A stretch of DNA of 64,000 bases from Roseovarius sp. THAF27 (GTDB lineage: Bacteria > Pseudomonadota > Alphaproteobacteria > Rhodobacterales > Rhodobacteraceae): positions 1,302,001 through 1,366,000 of the forward strand of contig NZ_CP045393.1 in the NCBI RefSeq assembly GCF_009363655.1, given 5' to 3'. Numbering within the stretch: position 1 is the first letter of the stretch; each line of letters starts with the position of its first letter. Positions 46,910-55,665 of the stretch are shown here, piece by piece. Under the pieces are notes generated by a model, which saw only the letters and a program-made list of their open reading frames with translations, made no database searches and had not been told where the DNA came from. The translations under genes were made by a program, and so were the position numbers.

Positions 46910-47812
46910 ATGAGCGAATGGATCGTCTCGCTTGAGGGGACCGAGGCCGGTCACCAGCTTGCCCTCGGGCTGGCCTTGCTGGCCGCGGTCCTGCACGCGC
47001 TCTTCGGGGCGTTGCAGAAAGGGCGGCACGATCCGTGGCTGACGCGGGGGGCGATCGACGGGTCCTACGCGCTGATGGCGGCGCCGTTCGCCCTGTTCGT
47101 GGTGCCGTGGCCCGAGCCGCATATGTGGCCGATATTCGCCACGGCGTGGGTGATCCACACGCTCTACAAGATATTGCAGGCGATGGCATACATGCGCGGG
47201 GCCTACACTGTCGTGTACCCGGTGGTGCGCGGCACCGGGCCGCTGTTTACCGTGATCGGGGCCTACCTGCTGTTCGGCGAGACGTTCAACGCGGTGCAAT
47301 GGACGGGCGTGGGCGTTCTGCTGGCCGGGATCTACGGCCTGGCGATCTATAACCTGCGCACGATCAAGCTGGACCGGGAGACCATGCCCGCCGCGCTGGG
47401 GCTGGCGGTGCTGACCGGGCTTTTCGTGGCGCTGTACACCACCTACGACGCCTATGGCATTCGGGCCACCGCGGACCCGTTCACGTTCCTGGCGTGGTTC
47501 TTCATGATCGACGGGCTGACCTTTCCGGTCATTGCCTATCGCCGCTGGCGCGGGATGGAGACCCCGCCCGAGCCCGGCCCGCTAATGCTGCGCGGATTTG
47601 CCGGCGGGGTCATCGCGTTTTTCTCCTTCGGGTCGATCATGATGGCCACGCGGCTGGACAAGGTGGGCGAGGCGGCGGTGCTGCGCGAGACCTCGACGGT
47701 GTTCGCCGCCCTGATCGGGTGGCTGATCCTGAAGGAAACGGTGGGGCCGCGGCGGATCGCGCTGATGGCATTGATTGCAGCCGGCGCGGTCATAGTTGAG
47801 AGTGGCGGCTGA
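46910..47812 (+). CDS. EamA/DMT-type transporter
   Basis: A 300-residue membrane protein with about ten helices in two halves. Features: YPVVRGTGPLFTVIGAYLLFGE at the end of the first repeat and LRETSTVFAALIGWLILKE in the second, the usual positions in EamA permeases. Substrate unknown. It is followed by yciB after only 17 bases, so the two are likely co-transcribed. Confidence 0.85.
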   Translation: MSEWIVSLEGTEAGHQLALGLALLAAVLHALFGALQKGRHDPWLTRGAIDGSYALMAAPFALFVVPWPEPHMWPIFATAWVIHTLYKILQAMAYMRGAYTVVYPVVRGTGPLFTVIGAYLLFGETFNAVQWTGVGVLLAGIYGLAIYNLRTIKLDRETMPAALGLAVLTGLFVALYTTYDAYGIRATADPFTFLAWFFMIDGLTFPVIAYRRWRGMETPPEPGPLMLRGFAGGVIAFFSFGSIMMATRLDKVGEAAVLRETSTVFAALIGWLILKETVGPRRIALMALIAAGAVIVESGG

Positions 47813-47829
47813 AACGGAAAGGCAAGGCG

Positions 47830-48435
47830 ATGGACGACAAGAACGCGAATGGCAAACTGAAGGCGGTGCTGGAATTCGGCCCGGTGCTGGGGTTCTTCGT
47901 GGCCTACCTGATGCTGAAGGACCGCGTGTTCACCATCGGCGGGACCGAATACGAAGGCTTCATCGTCATCACGGCGGTATTCATCCCGGTACTGCTGGCC
48001 TCGACCGCGCTGATGTGGAAGCTGACGGGGCACCTGTCGAAGATGCAGATCTTGACGGCGGTTCTGGTCGTGGTCTTCGGCGGGCTGACGGTGTGGCTGA
48101 ACGATCCGAAATTTTTCCAGATGAAACCTACGATCATATACCTGTTCTTTGGCACGGTTCTGGGCATCGGCCTGCTGCGGGGGCGGTCCTATCTGCAATA
48201 CGTGATGGACGGGCTGATGCCGCTGACCGACGCGGGCTGGATGATCCTGACCCGGCGAATCACGATCTTCTTTTTTGCCATGGCGGCGCTGAACGAGCTG
48301 GTCTGGCGCACGCAGAGCGAGGAAACCTGGGTCTATTTCAAGACCTTCGGCCTGATGGCGGCGATGTTCGTGTTCTTCATGATGCAGGGCAAGCTGATCG
48401 CCGAGCATGGCACGGATGACGGCGGCAAGTCCTGA
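47830..48435 (+). CDS. yciB: Inner-membrane septation protein YciB/IspZ
   Basis: A 201-residue YciB with five predicted helices. Signature stretches: EFGPVLGFFVAYL, WLNDPKFFQMKPTIIYLFFG and LTRRITIFFFAMAALNELVWR. YciB/IspZ is needed for normal cell-envelope assembly and septation; it interacts with elongation and division proteins in E. coli. Start is at ATG 47830. Confidence 0.93.
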   Translation: MDDKNANGKLKAVLEFGPVLGFFVAYLMLKDRVFTIGGTEYEGFIVITAVFIPVLLASTALMWKLTGHLSKMQILTAVLVVVFGGLTVWLNDPKFFQMKPTIIYLFFGTVLGIGLLRGRSYLQYVMDGLMPLTDAGWMILTRRITIFFFAMAALNELVWRTQSEETWVYFKTFGLMAAMFVFFMMQGKLIAEHGTDDGGKS

Positions 48436-48581
48436 TCCTTTTGGCGGCGGTTTCGCCGCGTCCGGGCCATGAAACCCTGCGGGCCAAGCTGTCGCCCCAT
48501 TGATCCGGCACGCAGGGCGGCATGACATGCGCCGCGATGGATGTCGGCGATGATGATCGCGGCCTTCGCGGTCCACGCCGC

Positions 48582-49574
48582 CTATTGGTTCACCGTATTG
48601 CTGGTGATGCCGCCCGACGACAGCCCCGCCTGAGACGCCCGGGACAGGAACGGCCAGGCAGGCAGCGCGGGTCGGGGCCAGGGCAGCACCCGCGACCAGC
48701 GCGGATCGGGCATGTCGGGCAGTTGCGCGCGAAGCCGCGACAGCGTGACATGCCGAGGCTCGCGCAGCAGGGCGCGGTAGAAATCGAACAGCCCGTCGCG
48801 CAGGTAGGTCGACCAGTGACAGTAGAATCGCGCCCGCCCCGGCGCCACGCGGAACCCCGCGCGTTCCAGCGAGGGCAGGGTGTCGGGGTGGTCAAGCTGC
48901 ACGGTCAGGGTGTTGGGGCGTTGCGGCAGGGCCTGCGCAAGGCTGCGGTCGCCGTGTTCGGGGGCCGAGATCAGGCGCTCCATCAGGAAATCGAAGAGGT
49001 CGTTCTCGCGCGTGGTGACGCTGATGATTTCGGCGGCGTGGCCGGCCTCGCTTTCGATGGCGGCCCGGGCGGCGGTGCCGTATTCGGCCCCGTTGAGCAG
49101 CAGGACGCGACCGATCGCGCCGGCGCGCAGGTGCGGCAGCGCCCCGAGCGCCACGCGCGCGCCCATCGAATGCGCCACCAGGTGCACGGGGCGGTCCGGC
49201 GCCACCCGGCGTATCATCGTCACGAGCTCCGCCAGACACAGCCCGGCCCGTTCGGCCTGTCGGTAGGCATTCCAGATGGTGCCGCGGGCGGACCAACCAA
49301 AGCCGATCGCCAGCCCTTCGTCGGGCCTGTCCGCCCCGAACCCCAGCCCGCGCGGCCAGCTTTTCGCCTTCCACGTGCGGATGTCGGGATCGAGCGCGAG
49401 GATGTGCTTGTGCGGGCAGGCGGCGGGATGGCCGGGGGCGTATTTGAAACCGTGCGTCATGACGATGATCGGGCCGGGGCGGACCAAGGCGCGGCGAAGG
49501 CTGGGCAGCGGCGCCTCTTCGCTGCCGTGCAGGCACGGACCAAGAGGCGTGGCGTCGATCTGCAAGAGCGGCAT
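48582..49574 (-). CDS. Alpha/beta hydrolase
   Basis: A 330-residue protein with an alpha/beta hydrolase core: IIVMTHGFKYAPG (oxyanion strand with HG), then VHLVAHSMGARVALGALPHL, a nucleophile elbow with Ser in HSMG, and possible acid/His residues in LDHPDTLP and YCHWSTYL. No signal peptide. Substrate unknown. Divergent from the SAM-II/metZ unit, with about 120 bases before its promoter. Confidence 0.82.
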   Translation of the reverse strand: MPLLQIDATPLGPCLHGSEEAPLPSLRRALVRPGPIIVMTHGFKYAPGHPAACPHKHILALDPDIRTWKAKSWPRGLGFGADRPDEGLAIGFGWSARGTIWNAYRQAERAGLCLAELVTMIRRVAPDRPVHLVAHSMGARVALGALPHLRAGAIGRVLLLNGAEYGTAARAAIESEAGHAAEIISVTTRENDLFDFLMERLISAPEHGDRSLAQALPQRPNTLTVQLDHPDTLPSLERAGFRVAPGRARFYCHWSTYLRDGLFDFYRALLREPRHVTLSRLRAQLPDMPDPRWSRVLPWPRPALPAWPFLSRASQAGLSSGGITSNTVNQ

Positions 49575-49698
49575 CTTCGACCCTTTCTACTACATCTTGT
49601 GGGCAGCAGTTACTCCAGCCATATGACGGTTGATTGAAGCTTGGGTTACATCACCGTGACGGTGCCACCGGGCCACAGCGGCGCGGCGCAGCTATCGG

Positions 49699-49727
49699 TT
49701 GACGGGCCGCGCTTGGGGGCGTAGAGC
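49699..49727 (+). promoter_or_regulatory. Probable metZ promoter
   Basis: TTGACG (49699-49704), 17-base spacer, TAGAGC (49722-49727). The predicted transcription start falls at about 49734, exactly where the SAM-II aptamer begins. Confidence 0.6.
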
Positions 49728-49731
49728 AAAG

Positions 49732-49786
49732 ACGTGGCGATTTGTTACCGGATTGCGGGCCACGTTAAACATCTCCGCTAAAAGGT
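49732..49786 (+). promoter_or_regulatory. SAM-II riboswitch
   Basis: P1 helix ACGTGGC (49732-49738) with GCCACGT (49759-49765) around loop GATTTGTTACCGGATTGCGG, then TTAAACATCTCCGCTAAAAGG. GATTT in loop 1 and GCTAAAAGG at the 3' side are the conserved SAM-II elements; CGGA in the loop can pair with TCCG to form the pseudoknot. Upstream of metZ, as in other alphaproteobacteria. S-adenosylmethionine should lower metZ expression. Confidence 0.92.
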
Positions 49787-49793
49787 CAGGATG

Positions 49794-49835
49794 AAAGCTC
49801 CCTTTCGCTTGACCGGCTTGGGAGCTTTATTTTTT
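49794..49835 (+). terminator. Intrinsic terminator between SAM-II aptamer and metZ
   Basis: Nine-bp perfect stem AAAGCTCCC (49794-49802) / GGGAGCTTT (49820-49828), then ATTTTTT. It lies eight bases beyond the aptamer and 25 bases before the metZ start, placed as an expression platform for transcription attenuation. Confidence 0.85.
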
Positions 49836-49859
49836 GGGCGGATCGCCCGGAGGTCGATG

Positions 49860-51050
49860 ATGAAAAACGAATGGAACAGACGCACCAAGCTGGTGCATGG
49901 CGGAACGCGACGCAGCCAGTACGGCGAGGTGAGCGAGGCGATATTCCTGACGCAGGGATTCGTCTATGACAGTGCCGAGGCCGCCGCGGCGCGGTTCGTG
50001 CAGGCGGGCGAGGACGAGTTCATCTATGCCCGCTACGGCAACCCGACGGTGGCCATGTTCGAGGACCGAATCGCCGCGCTCGAAGGCGCAGAGGCCGCGT
50101 TCGCCACGGCGAGCGGCATGGCGGCGGTCAGCGGCGCGCTGATCTCGATGCTGAAGGCGGGCGATCACGTGGTGTCGGCGCGGGCGCTCTTCGGGTCCTG
50201 CCTTTACGTGCTGGAGGAGATCCTGACGCGCTATGGCGTTGAGGTGACCTTTGTCGACGGCACCGACATCGAGGCGTGGCGCGCGGCGGTGCGGGACGAC
50301 ACTCAGGTCGTCTTTTTCGAGACCATCGCCAACCCGACGCTGGAGGTCGTGGACGTGGAAGCGGTGGCCGGAATCGCCCATGCCGCGGGGGCCAAGGTGG
50401 TGGTCGACAACGTCTTTGCCACGCCGGTCTTTTCCCGTGCCGTGGCGCAGGGGGCCGATGTGGTGGTCTATTCCGCGACCAAGCATATCGACGGGCAGGG
50501 CCGCGCGCTGGGCGGCGTGATCCTGGGCACCGAAGAGTATATCCGCAAGACGGTCGAGCCTTACATGAAGCATACGGGCGGTTCGATGTCGCCCTTCACC
50601 GCTTGGGTGATGCTGAAAGGGCTGGAGACGATCGACCTGCGGGTTCGGGCGCAGGCCGACAATGCGCTGGCCCTCGCAGATGCGCTGCAGGGGCATCCGG
50701 CGCTGGAGCGGGTGATCTTCCCCGGGCACCCCAGCCACGGGCAGCACGATCTGGTCAAGCGCCAGATGGGCAAGGGCGGCACGGTCATCGCGCTGGACAT
50801 CAAGGGCGGGCAGGCGGCGGCGTTCCGGTTCCTGAACGCGCTGGAGATCGTGGTGATCTCGAACAACCTCGGCGACGCGAAATCCATCGCGACCCATCCG
50901 GCGACGACGACGCACCAGCGGCTCTCGGACGAACAGAAAGACGCGCTGGGCATCACGCCGGGTCTCATACGGCTGAGCGTGGGGATCGAGGATACCGAGG
51001 ACCTGGTGGCGGACGTGAGCCAGGCGCTGGAGGCGGTGACCCAACAGTGA
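49860..51050 (+). CDS. metZ: O-succinylhomoserine sulfhydrylase
   Basis: A 396-residue Cys/Met metabolism PLP enzyme making homocysteine from O-succinylhomoserine and sulfide. Features: TQGFVYDSAEAAAARF, YARYGNPTVAMFE, ATASGMAAVSGAL, and PLP Lys208 in YSATKHIDGQGRALGG; the latter and the length fit MetZ. Start at ATG 49860 because GGAGG ends six bases before it; ATG 49857 is too close. Control by the SAM-II riboswitch and terminator is visible upstream. Confidence 0.95.
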   Translation: MKNEWNRRTKLVHGGTRRSQYGEVSEAIFLTQGFVYDSAEAAAARFVQAGEDEFIYARYGNPTVAMFEDRIAALEGAEAAFATASGMAAVSGALISMLKAGDHVVSARALFGSCLYVLEEILTRYGVEVTFVDGTDIEAWRAAVRDDTQVVFFETIANPTLEVVDVEAVAGIAHAAGAKVVVDNVFATPVFSRAVAQGADVVVYSATKHIDGQGRALGGVILGTEEYIRKTVEPYMKHTGGSMSPFTAWVMLKGLETIDLRVRAQADNALALADALQGHPALERVIFPGHPSHGQHDLVKRQMGKGGTVIALDIKGGQAAAFRFLNALEIVVISNNLGDAKSIATHPATTTHQRLSDEQKDALGITPGLIRLSVGIEDTEDLVADVSQALEAVTQQ

Positions 51051-51147
51051 TCCAAGACAGCGTTTCTGACGTATCTCATGTCAAAGTGGTAATTTACCGT
51101 GATCTGGCATAGATACGGTGCTGTCGGCAGCGAGCGAGGACCCGACC

Positions 51148-52248
51148 ATGAATGTGCACCCGAGTGACATGAAGAAGGTTGCGGACCGCAGCGACGCCAA
51201 GGAGGCGTTGGACATTCTGCGCGCGTGGGCGGAAACGGCCACGCCAGAGGAGGTGGCGGATCTCGATCCGGCGATTGCCCGGCTTCTGCCGCAGGGCGAG
51301 GTGTCGAATTACCCGGCTCTGCGCCGCGACTACCCGGAGGATTTCAAGCCTGACGCGGCCTACAAGGCCAGCATGCCCGATCTGCAGAACGGCCCGTCGT
51401 CGTTGATCAAGGGGGCGCGGCAGCAGTTGCAGCATGTCGGGATTTCGAATTTCCGGCTGCCGATCAACTTTCACACCCGCGAAAACGGCGACCTGACGCT
51501 TGAAACCTCGGTCACCGGCTCGGTCAGCCTGGAGGCCGAGAAGAAGGGCATCAACATGTCCCGCATCATGCGCAGCTTTTACAAGCACGCCGAGCGGACC
51601 TTCAGCTTCGAGGTGATCGAGGCGGCGCTGGACGATTATATCTCGGACCTGGACAGCATAGATGCGCGCATCCAGATGCGGTTTTCCTTCCCGATGAAGA
51701 TCACCTCGCTGCGGTCCGGGCTGGACGGGTACCAGTATTACGACATCGCGATGGAGCTGGTCGAGCATGACGGGGTGCGGCGCAAGTTCATGCATTTCGA
51801 CTATGTCTATTCTTCGACCTGCCCCTGTTCGCTGGAACTGAGCGAACACGCGCGGCAGGCGCGGGGGCAGCTGGCGACGCCGCATTCGCAGCGCTCGGTG
51901 GCGCGGATTTCGGTCGAGGTCGTGGGCGAGGAGTGCCTGTGGTTCGAGGACCTGATCGGACTGGCTCGCACGGCGGTGGCGACAGAGACCCAGGTTATGG
52001 TCAAGCGCGAGGACGAACAGGCCTTTGCCGAGTTGAACGCGGCCAACCCGATCTTCGTCGAGGATGCGGCGCGGCTGTTTTCGGAGCAATTGCTGAACGA
52101 CGCGCGGATCGGCGATTTCCGCGTGATCGCGAGCCACCAGGAAAGCCTGCACAGCCACGACGCGGTCAGCATCACGACGAAAGGCCCGACCTTTGCGTCG
52201 GAAAGCCTGGATCCGAAGCTGTTCACGACGCTGTTTCACGTCGGTTAG
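51148..52248 (+). CDS. folE2: GTP cyclohydrolase FolE2 (type IB)
   Basis: A 366-residue FolE2, the metal-flexible alternative to zinc-dependent FolE, catalysing GTP to dihydroneopterin triphosphate for folate or queuosine. Marks: ISNFRLPINFHTRENG, KGINMSRIMRSFYKHAE, YVYSSTCPCSLELSEH (active-site Cys) and TPHSQRSVARISVE. Start is at ATG 51148 with GAGGA eight bases upstream. No Zur site was recognised in the 97-base gap behind metZ. Confidence 0.95.
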   Translation: MNVHPSDMKKVADRSDAKEALDILRAWAETATPEEVADLDPAIARLLPQGEVSNYPALRRDYPEDFKPDAAYKASMPDLQNGPSSLIKGARQQLQHVGISNFRLPINFHTRENGDLTLETSVTGSVSLEAEKKGINMSRIMRSFYKHAERTFSFEVIEAALDDYISDLDSIDARIQMRFSFPMKITSLRSGLDGYQYYDIAMELVEHDGVRRKFMHFDYVYSSTCPCSLELSEHARQARGQLATPHSQRSVARISVEVVGEECLWFEDLIGLARTAVATETQVMVKREDEQAFAELNAANPIFVEDAARLFSEQLLNDARIGDFRVIASHQESLHSHDAVSITTKGPTFASESLDPKLFTTLFHVG

Positions 52249-52417
52249 GCCGCGTGGCGGTGCTTGGGCGCGCTTTGTGCTGAAACCTTTGGCAAAAGCC
52301 CGCCGGAATCGGTCGCGACGCTAGCTGCGACGCGGCATAACCTTTTCTGCACGTGCAAAGCTGGTATAACTCCCGTGCAATCTTGTCCGCAGGGGCGATT
52401 CAAAACGGGATAGAGCA

Positions 52418-53086
52418 ATGGATATGTATTCGGCACCGCTGAGGGCGTCCTTGATGGGCCTGCAGCTGAGCGGCATGATCGTGGAAAAGCAGCTGAGAGT
52501 GATGCAGGTGCTTGGACGCGCCACCTATGACTCCCAGCTTCAGTTCATGGGTCTGGCCTTTGACCTGCCGGCCCTGGCCCCGGTGCGGGCGCAACCGGCC
52601 GCCAAGTCGCGGCCCGCGCCGAAACCCGCGGCAAAGCCGGCCCCCAAAAAGACCGCATCGAAACCGGCGGCAAGGGCGACGGCCAAGCCCGCGCCCAAGG
52701 CGGGGGCCAAACCGGCCGCGAAGGCCGCGGCGAAAACGACCCCGAAACCCGCAGCCAAGCCGGCAGAGAAACCGGCCACGACGCCGGCGGCCAAGCCCGC
52801 CGCCAAGGCGGCTGCGACACCAGCGGTGGACAAGACGCCCGCGAAACCGGCGAGCAAGCCGGCCCCGGCAAAGGCGGCAGACACGCCGGCAAAACCTGAG
52901 CCGACGCCGGCCCCGCAGCCAGCCAGCCAGGCCGCGGCAAAACCCGAGACGAGCAACGTGACAGCCTTTCCCAAGCCCGAGGCCGGCACGGAACCTGACA
53001 GCGGCGCCAAGCGCCCGCGCCAGCCCTCGGCCCCGCCGGCGATGCCCGATCGGTTCGCCGATCCGGACAAGGCCGCGGATTCGTAA
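52418..53086 (+). CDS. Phasin-like protein with Lys/Pro/Ala-rich tail
   Basis: A 222-residue protein of two parts. Residues 1-55 are a helix with phasin-like character (LRASLMGLQLSGMIVEKQLRVMQVLGRA). Residues ~58-180 are a low-complexity, strongly basic repeat of KPAAKPAPK type, like histone H1 or PhaF tails that bind DNA. In pseudomonads PhaF joins polyhydroxyalkanoate granules to the nucleoid; that analogy is inference. No PHA gene is in the window. No clear RBS. Confidence 0.7.
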   Translation: MDMYSAPLRASLMGLQLSGMIVEKQLRVMQVLGRATYDSQLQFMGLAFDLPALAPVRAQPAAKSRPAPKPAAKPAPKKTASKPAARATAKPAPKAGAKPAAKAAAKTTPKPAAKPAEKPATTPAAKPAAKAAATPAVDKTPAKPASKPAPAKAADTPAKPEPTPAPQPASQAAAKPETSNVTAFPKPEAGTEPDSGAKRPRQPSAPPAMPDRFADPDKAADS

Positions 53087-53289
53087 CACGCGGCGTCAGC
53101 CGGATCGGATGACGCGAAGACTGAAATGGCGCGGCCCCTGCTGAAGCGGTGGCCGCGCTTTCCTGTTCCGGTGAGGTCGTGGCCGCCGGAAACCCGCCCG
53201 GACCTTCGAGCCTTGCACAGAATGCAAACCGGGGCTTCCACCTTGAAAGTGGTCGTCCGTGGTCTGCAGGTATACCTGTCGACCAGGGA

Positions 53290-53320
53290 GGAAACTGAAA
53301 GATCAACACACGAGGTTTCC
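53290..53320 (+). promoter_or_regulatory. Leader hairpin of DUF1127 gene 1
   Basis: GGAAACT (53290-53296) can pair with GGTTTCC (53314-53320), six Watson-Crick plus one G-U. The 3' strand overlaps the RBS GAGG (53312-53315) just before ATG 53324. The same structure, with one compensatory base change, occurs before DUF1127 gene 2. Confidence 0.6.
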
Positions 53321-53323
53321 AAG

Positions 53324-53452
53324 ATGGCTACCAGCACAACCAACCTGAACTATGACCACGGTCTCAATCGCCTGTTTCGCAAAATTCCCGAGGCACTGCG
53401 GAAACTGACCCAGGCCATGACGCGCAAGACCCAGATCGAATGGGCGGCCTGA
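53324..53452 (+). CDS. DUF1127-like small protein 1
   Basis: A 42-residue protein: MATSTTNLNYDHG then an amphipathic basic helix LNRLFRKIPEALRKLTQAMTRK. The first eight residues are identical to the second gene at 53915, and the helix follows the DUF1127 plan, but the C-terminal LSD-rich part of the domain is missing, so it is short. DUF1127 proteins (CcaF1 in Rhodobacter) affect RNA and stress regulation. The start is supported by GAGG upstream and by similarity to copy 2. Confidence 0.72.
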   Translation: MATSTTNLNYDHGLNRLFRKIPEALRKLTQAMTRKTQIEWAA

Positions 53453-53914
53453 GCGCCGGAGGCTGCCGGACCGGGATGTCTGGCAGGTGCCTGTCAGCGC
53501 CTTGCAGGGCGCACTGACCCATCGCGAACGAAAGGGCGTGTGACCGGCCCGATGACGACGCCGCCCTTTGAGACGCCTGCAACGGCACCTGGTCCCGAGG
53601 GCGGTTTGAGTCGCGACCAGGCTCTTGCGGTAGCGGGGCAACAGGGGCATCGGGGCGAGGGCGTCGAGGTGGCCCGAACGTGTCGTCTGCCGTCCGGCGA
53701 GACGCTGCTTTGACGAAATTCCCACATGACATTAAGGACTTGCGTTCCACCCCTGCGCTCGGAGGCGGCCGATGCGGTCCTGCCGGTCGGGCGCACCTCG
53801 CGGGGTTGCACCAGTTGCAAGTCTGGGTTTCGGGTATGGCAGTGGTGCTGACCGATCGTTTGGCCTACCTTGGTGTCAGGGAGGAAACCGAAGCAACATT
53901 CTTGAGGTTTCCAA
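53453..53914. other. Spacer between the two DUF1127 genes
   Basis: About 460 bases with no supported gene. The last 90 bases (from about 53815) repeat the leader of the first DUF1127 gene, including CAGGGAGGAAAC and the GGAAACC/GGTTTCC hairpin, so the duplication covers leader plus start codon region. Confidence 0.6.
53883..53912 (+). promoter_or_regulatory. Leader hairpin of DUF1127 gene 2
   Basis: GGAAACC (53883-53889) pairs perfectly with GGTTTCC (53906-53912); the 3' strand overlaps GAGG (53904-53907), seven bases before ATG 53915. Conserved in position and sequence with the first gene's leader. Confidence 0.62.
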
Positions 53915-54127
53915 ATGGCGACTAGCACAACCAATCTTGATCAAGGCGGCTTTTTCACCCGCTTGTTTCACGGCATCGTGGACCGTTTCGACCAGCACGC
54001 GCGCATCATGTCGCGTCGCAGCCTGATCGAGGAACTCACCGCGAAGAGCGACGAGGAACTGGCAGAGATGGGCATCAAGCGCGAAGACATCGTGCGCCAC
54101 GTCTTCCAGGACCTGTTCTACGCCTGA
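53915..54127 (+). CDS. DUF1127 small protein 2
   Basis: A 70-residue DUF1127 protein: MATSTTNLDQGG, amphipathic helix FFTRLFHGIVDRFDQHARIMSRR, then the typical C-terminal part LTAKSDEELAEMGIKREDIVRHVF. Compared with copy 1 it is complete. CcaF1-type DUF1127 proteins in Rhodobacter bind RNA and are co-expressed with CCUCCUCC sRNAs; a similar link here is inference. trkH follows on the same strand. Confidence 0.88.
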   Translation: MATSTTNLDQGGFFTRLFHGIVDRFDQHARIMSRRSLIEELTAKSDEELAEMGIKREDIVRHVFQDLFYA

Positions 54128-54219
54128 TTGCCTTTCCCCGTTCCTTGGGGGTTCCGGCCAGGCCGGGCCCCCGCGGAGCGGCTTGACATAGCTCAGAACC
54201 GGGGCCAAGGCTTTGCTCC

Positions 54220-55665
54220 ATGGTGGATTTTCGCCCGGTTGGATATGTGATTGGCCTGACGGTCATGGCGCTGGGCCTGGCGATGGTCCTGCCGATGATG
54301 GTGGATATCGCGGAAGGGCGCGGCCACTGGCAGGTTTTCGCGGAAAGCGCGATCCTGACGGTTCTGGTCGGTGGCCTTGTGGCGCTGTCGTGCAGGAACG
54401 GCGTGCGCGAAGGCCTGACGATTCAGCAGACATTTCTTCTGACGACCGGGGTCTGGGTGATCCTGCCGATCTTCGGCGCGATGCCGTTCATGTTCGGGGC
54501 CACCAATTCGAGCCTGGTGGATGCCTTCTTCGAGGCGATGTCGGGCCTCACGACGACCGGCTCGACGGTCCTGTCGGGGCTGGACACGCTGCCGAAGGGG
54601 CTGAACCTGTGGCGCGGTATCCTGCAATGGCTGGGGGGGATCGGGATCGTCATCGTGGCGATGGTGTTCCTGCCCGAATTGCGTGTCGGCGGGATGCAGA
54701 TCTTCCGCTCGGAAGCGTTCGATACGATGGGAAAGATCCTGCCGCGCGCGACCGAGATCGCGTCGCGCATCTCGGTGATCTACCTCGGGCTGACGCTGGC
54801 CTGTACGGCCTGCTACATGATGACGGGGATGAACGCGTTCGACGCCACCATGCACGCGCTGACGACGGTGTCGACGGGCGGCTTTTCGTCCTATGATGCG
54901 TCCTTCGGCACCTTCCAGGGGCCGGCGGAATGGGTGGCGACGGCGTTCATGATCCTCGCGGCACTGCCCTTCGTGCGTTACGTGCAATTGCTGGGCGGCA
55001 GCAACGTTCTGTTGAAGGACAGTCAGGTCCGGGCCTTCCTGATGACCATCGGTGTCCTGATCGTGGGCACCGCCGTCATCCTGATGTCGATCTTTCCGCA
55101 CCATCCCGAACAGGCGCTGCGCGAGGCGGCGTTCAACATCACCTCGATCATCAGCGGCACGGGCTATGCCAGCGTGGACTACATGGAATGGGGAACCTTC
55201 CTGATCGCGGTGTTCTTTTTCCTTGGCCTGATCGGGGGCTGCGCCGGGTCGACCAGCTGTTCGATCAAGATCTTCCGCTACCAGTTGCTGTTCGCCTCGG
55301 TCAGGGCGCAGTTGCAGCGGATCTATTCGCCGCATGGCGTGTTCACGCCGCGCTATGACGGCCGGCCGATTTCCGATGACGTTCTGACGTCGGTCATGTC
55401 CTTCTTCGTGTTCTTTGTGGTCACGCTAGGCCTGGTGGCCGTGGCGCTTGGCATGACGGGCCTGGATTTCACCACCTCGGTGTCGGGGGCCGCGACGGCA
55501 GTGGCCAATATCGGCCCGGGGCTGGGGGAGGTGATCGGGCCTTCGGGGAACTTCCAGCCGCTCAACGACACGGCCAAGTGGATCCTGATCGCCGCGATGC
55601 TGATCGGGCGGCTGGAGATGCTGGCCGTCTACGCCATTTTCACACTGTCATTCTGGAGAGCCTGA
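54220..55665 (+). CDS. trkH: Trk-type potassium uptake protein
   Basis: A 481-residue K+ transporter with four M-P-M repeats. Selectivity-filter segments: GLTTTGSTVL, LTTVSTGGFSSYD, GGCAGSTSCSIK (the third loop) and ANIGPGLGEVIG. It works with the peripheral TrkA, which is not in the window. Its stop overlaps the next start (TGATG). Confidence 0.94.
   Translation: MVDFRPVGYVIGLTVMALGLAMVLPMMVDIAEGRGHWQVFAESAILTVLVGGLVALSCRNGVREGLTIQQTFLLTTGVWVILPIFGAMPFMFGATNSSLVDAFFEAMSGLTTTGSTVLSGLDTLPKGLNLWRGILQWLGGIGIVIVAMVFLPELRVGGMQIFRSEAFDTMGKILPRATEIASRISVIYLGLTLACTACYMMTGMNAFDATMHALTTVSTGGFSSYDASFGTFQGPAEWVATAFMILAALPFVRYVQLLGGSNVLLKDSQVRAFLMTIGVLIVGTAVILMSIFPHHPEQALREAAFNITSIISGTGYASVDYMEWGTFLIAVFFFLGLIGGCAGSTSCSIKIFRYQLLFASVRAQLQRIYSPHGVFTPRYDGRPISDDVLTSVMSFFVFFVVTLGLVAVALGMTGLDFTTSVSGAATAVANIGPGLGEVIGPSGNFQPLNDTAKWILIAAMLIGRLEMLAVYAIFTLSFWRA

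Noticed and set aside
48444..48459. Hairpin GCGGCG/CGCCGC after yciB as a terminator
   Set aside because: Short, no T tract on either strand; common by chance at this GC content.
52610..52960. Repeat-rich DNA that could look like a tandem array
   Set aside because: In-frame KPA-type codons of the phasin-like gene; amino-acid repeat, not a separate DNA element.
53126..53323. In-frame upstream extension of the first DUF1127 gene
   Set aside because: The second copy shows that the shared protein starts at MATSTTNL; the upstream part is leader sequence conserved as RNA structure, not protein.
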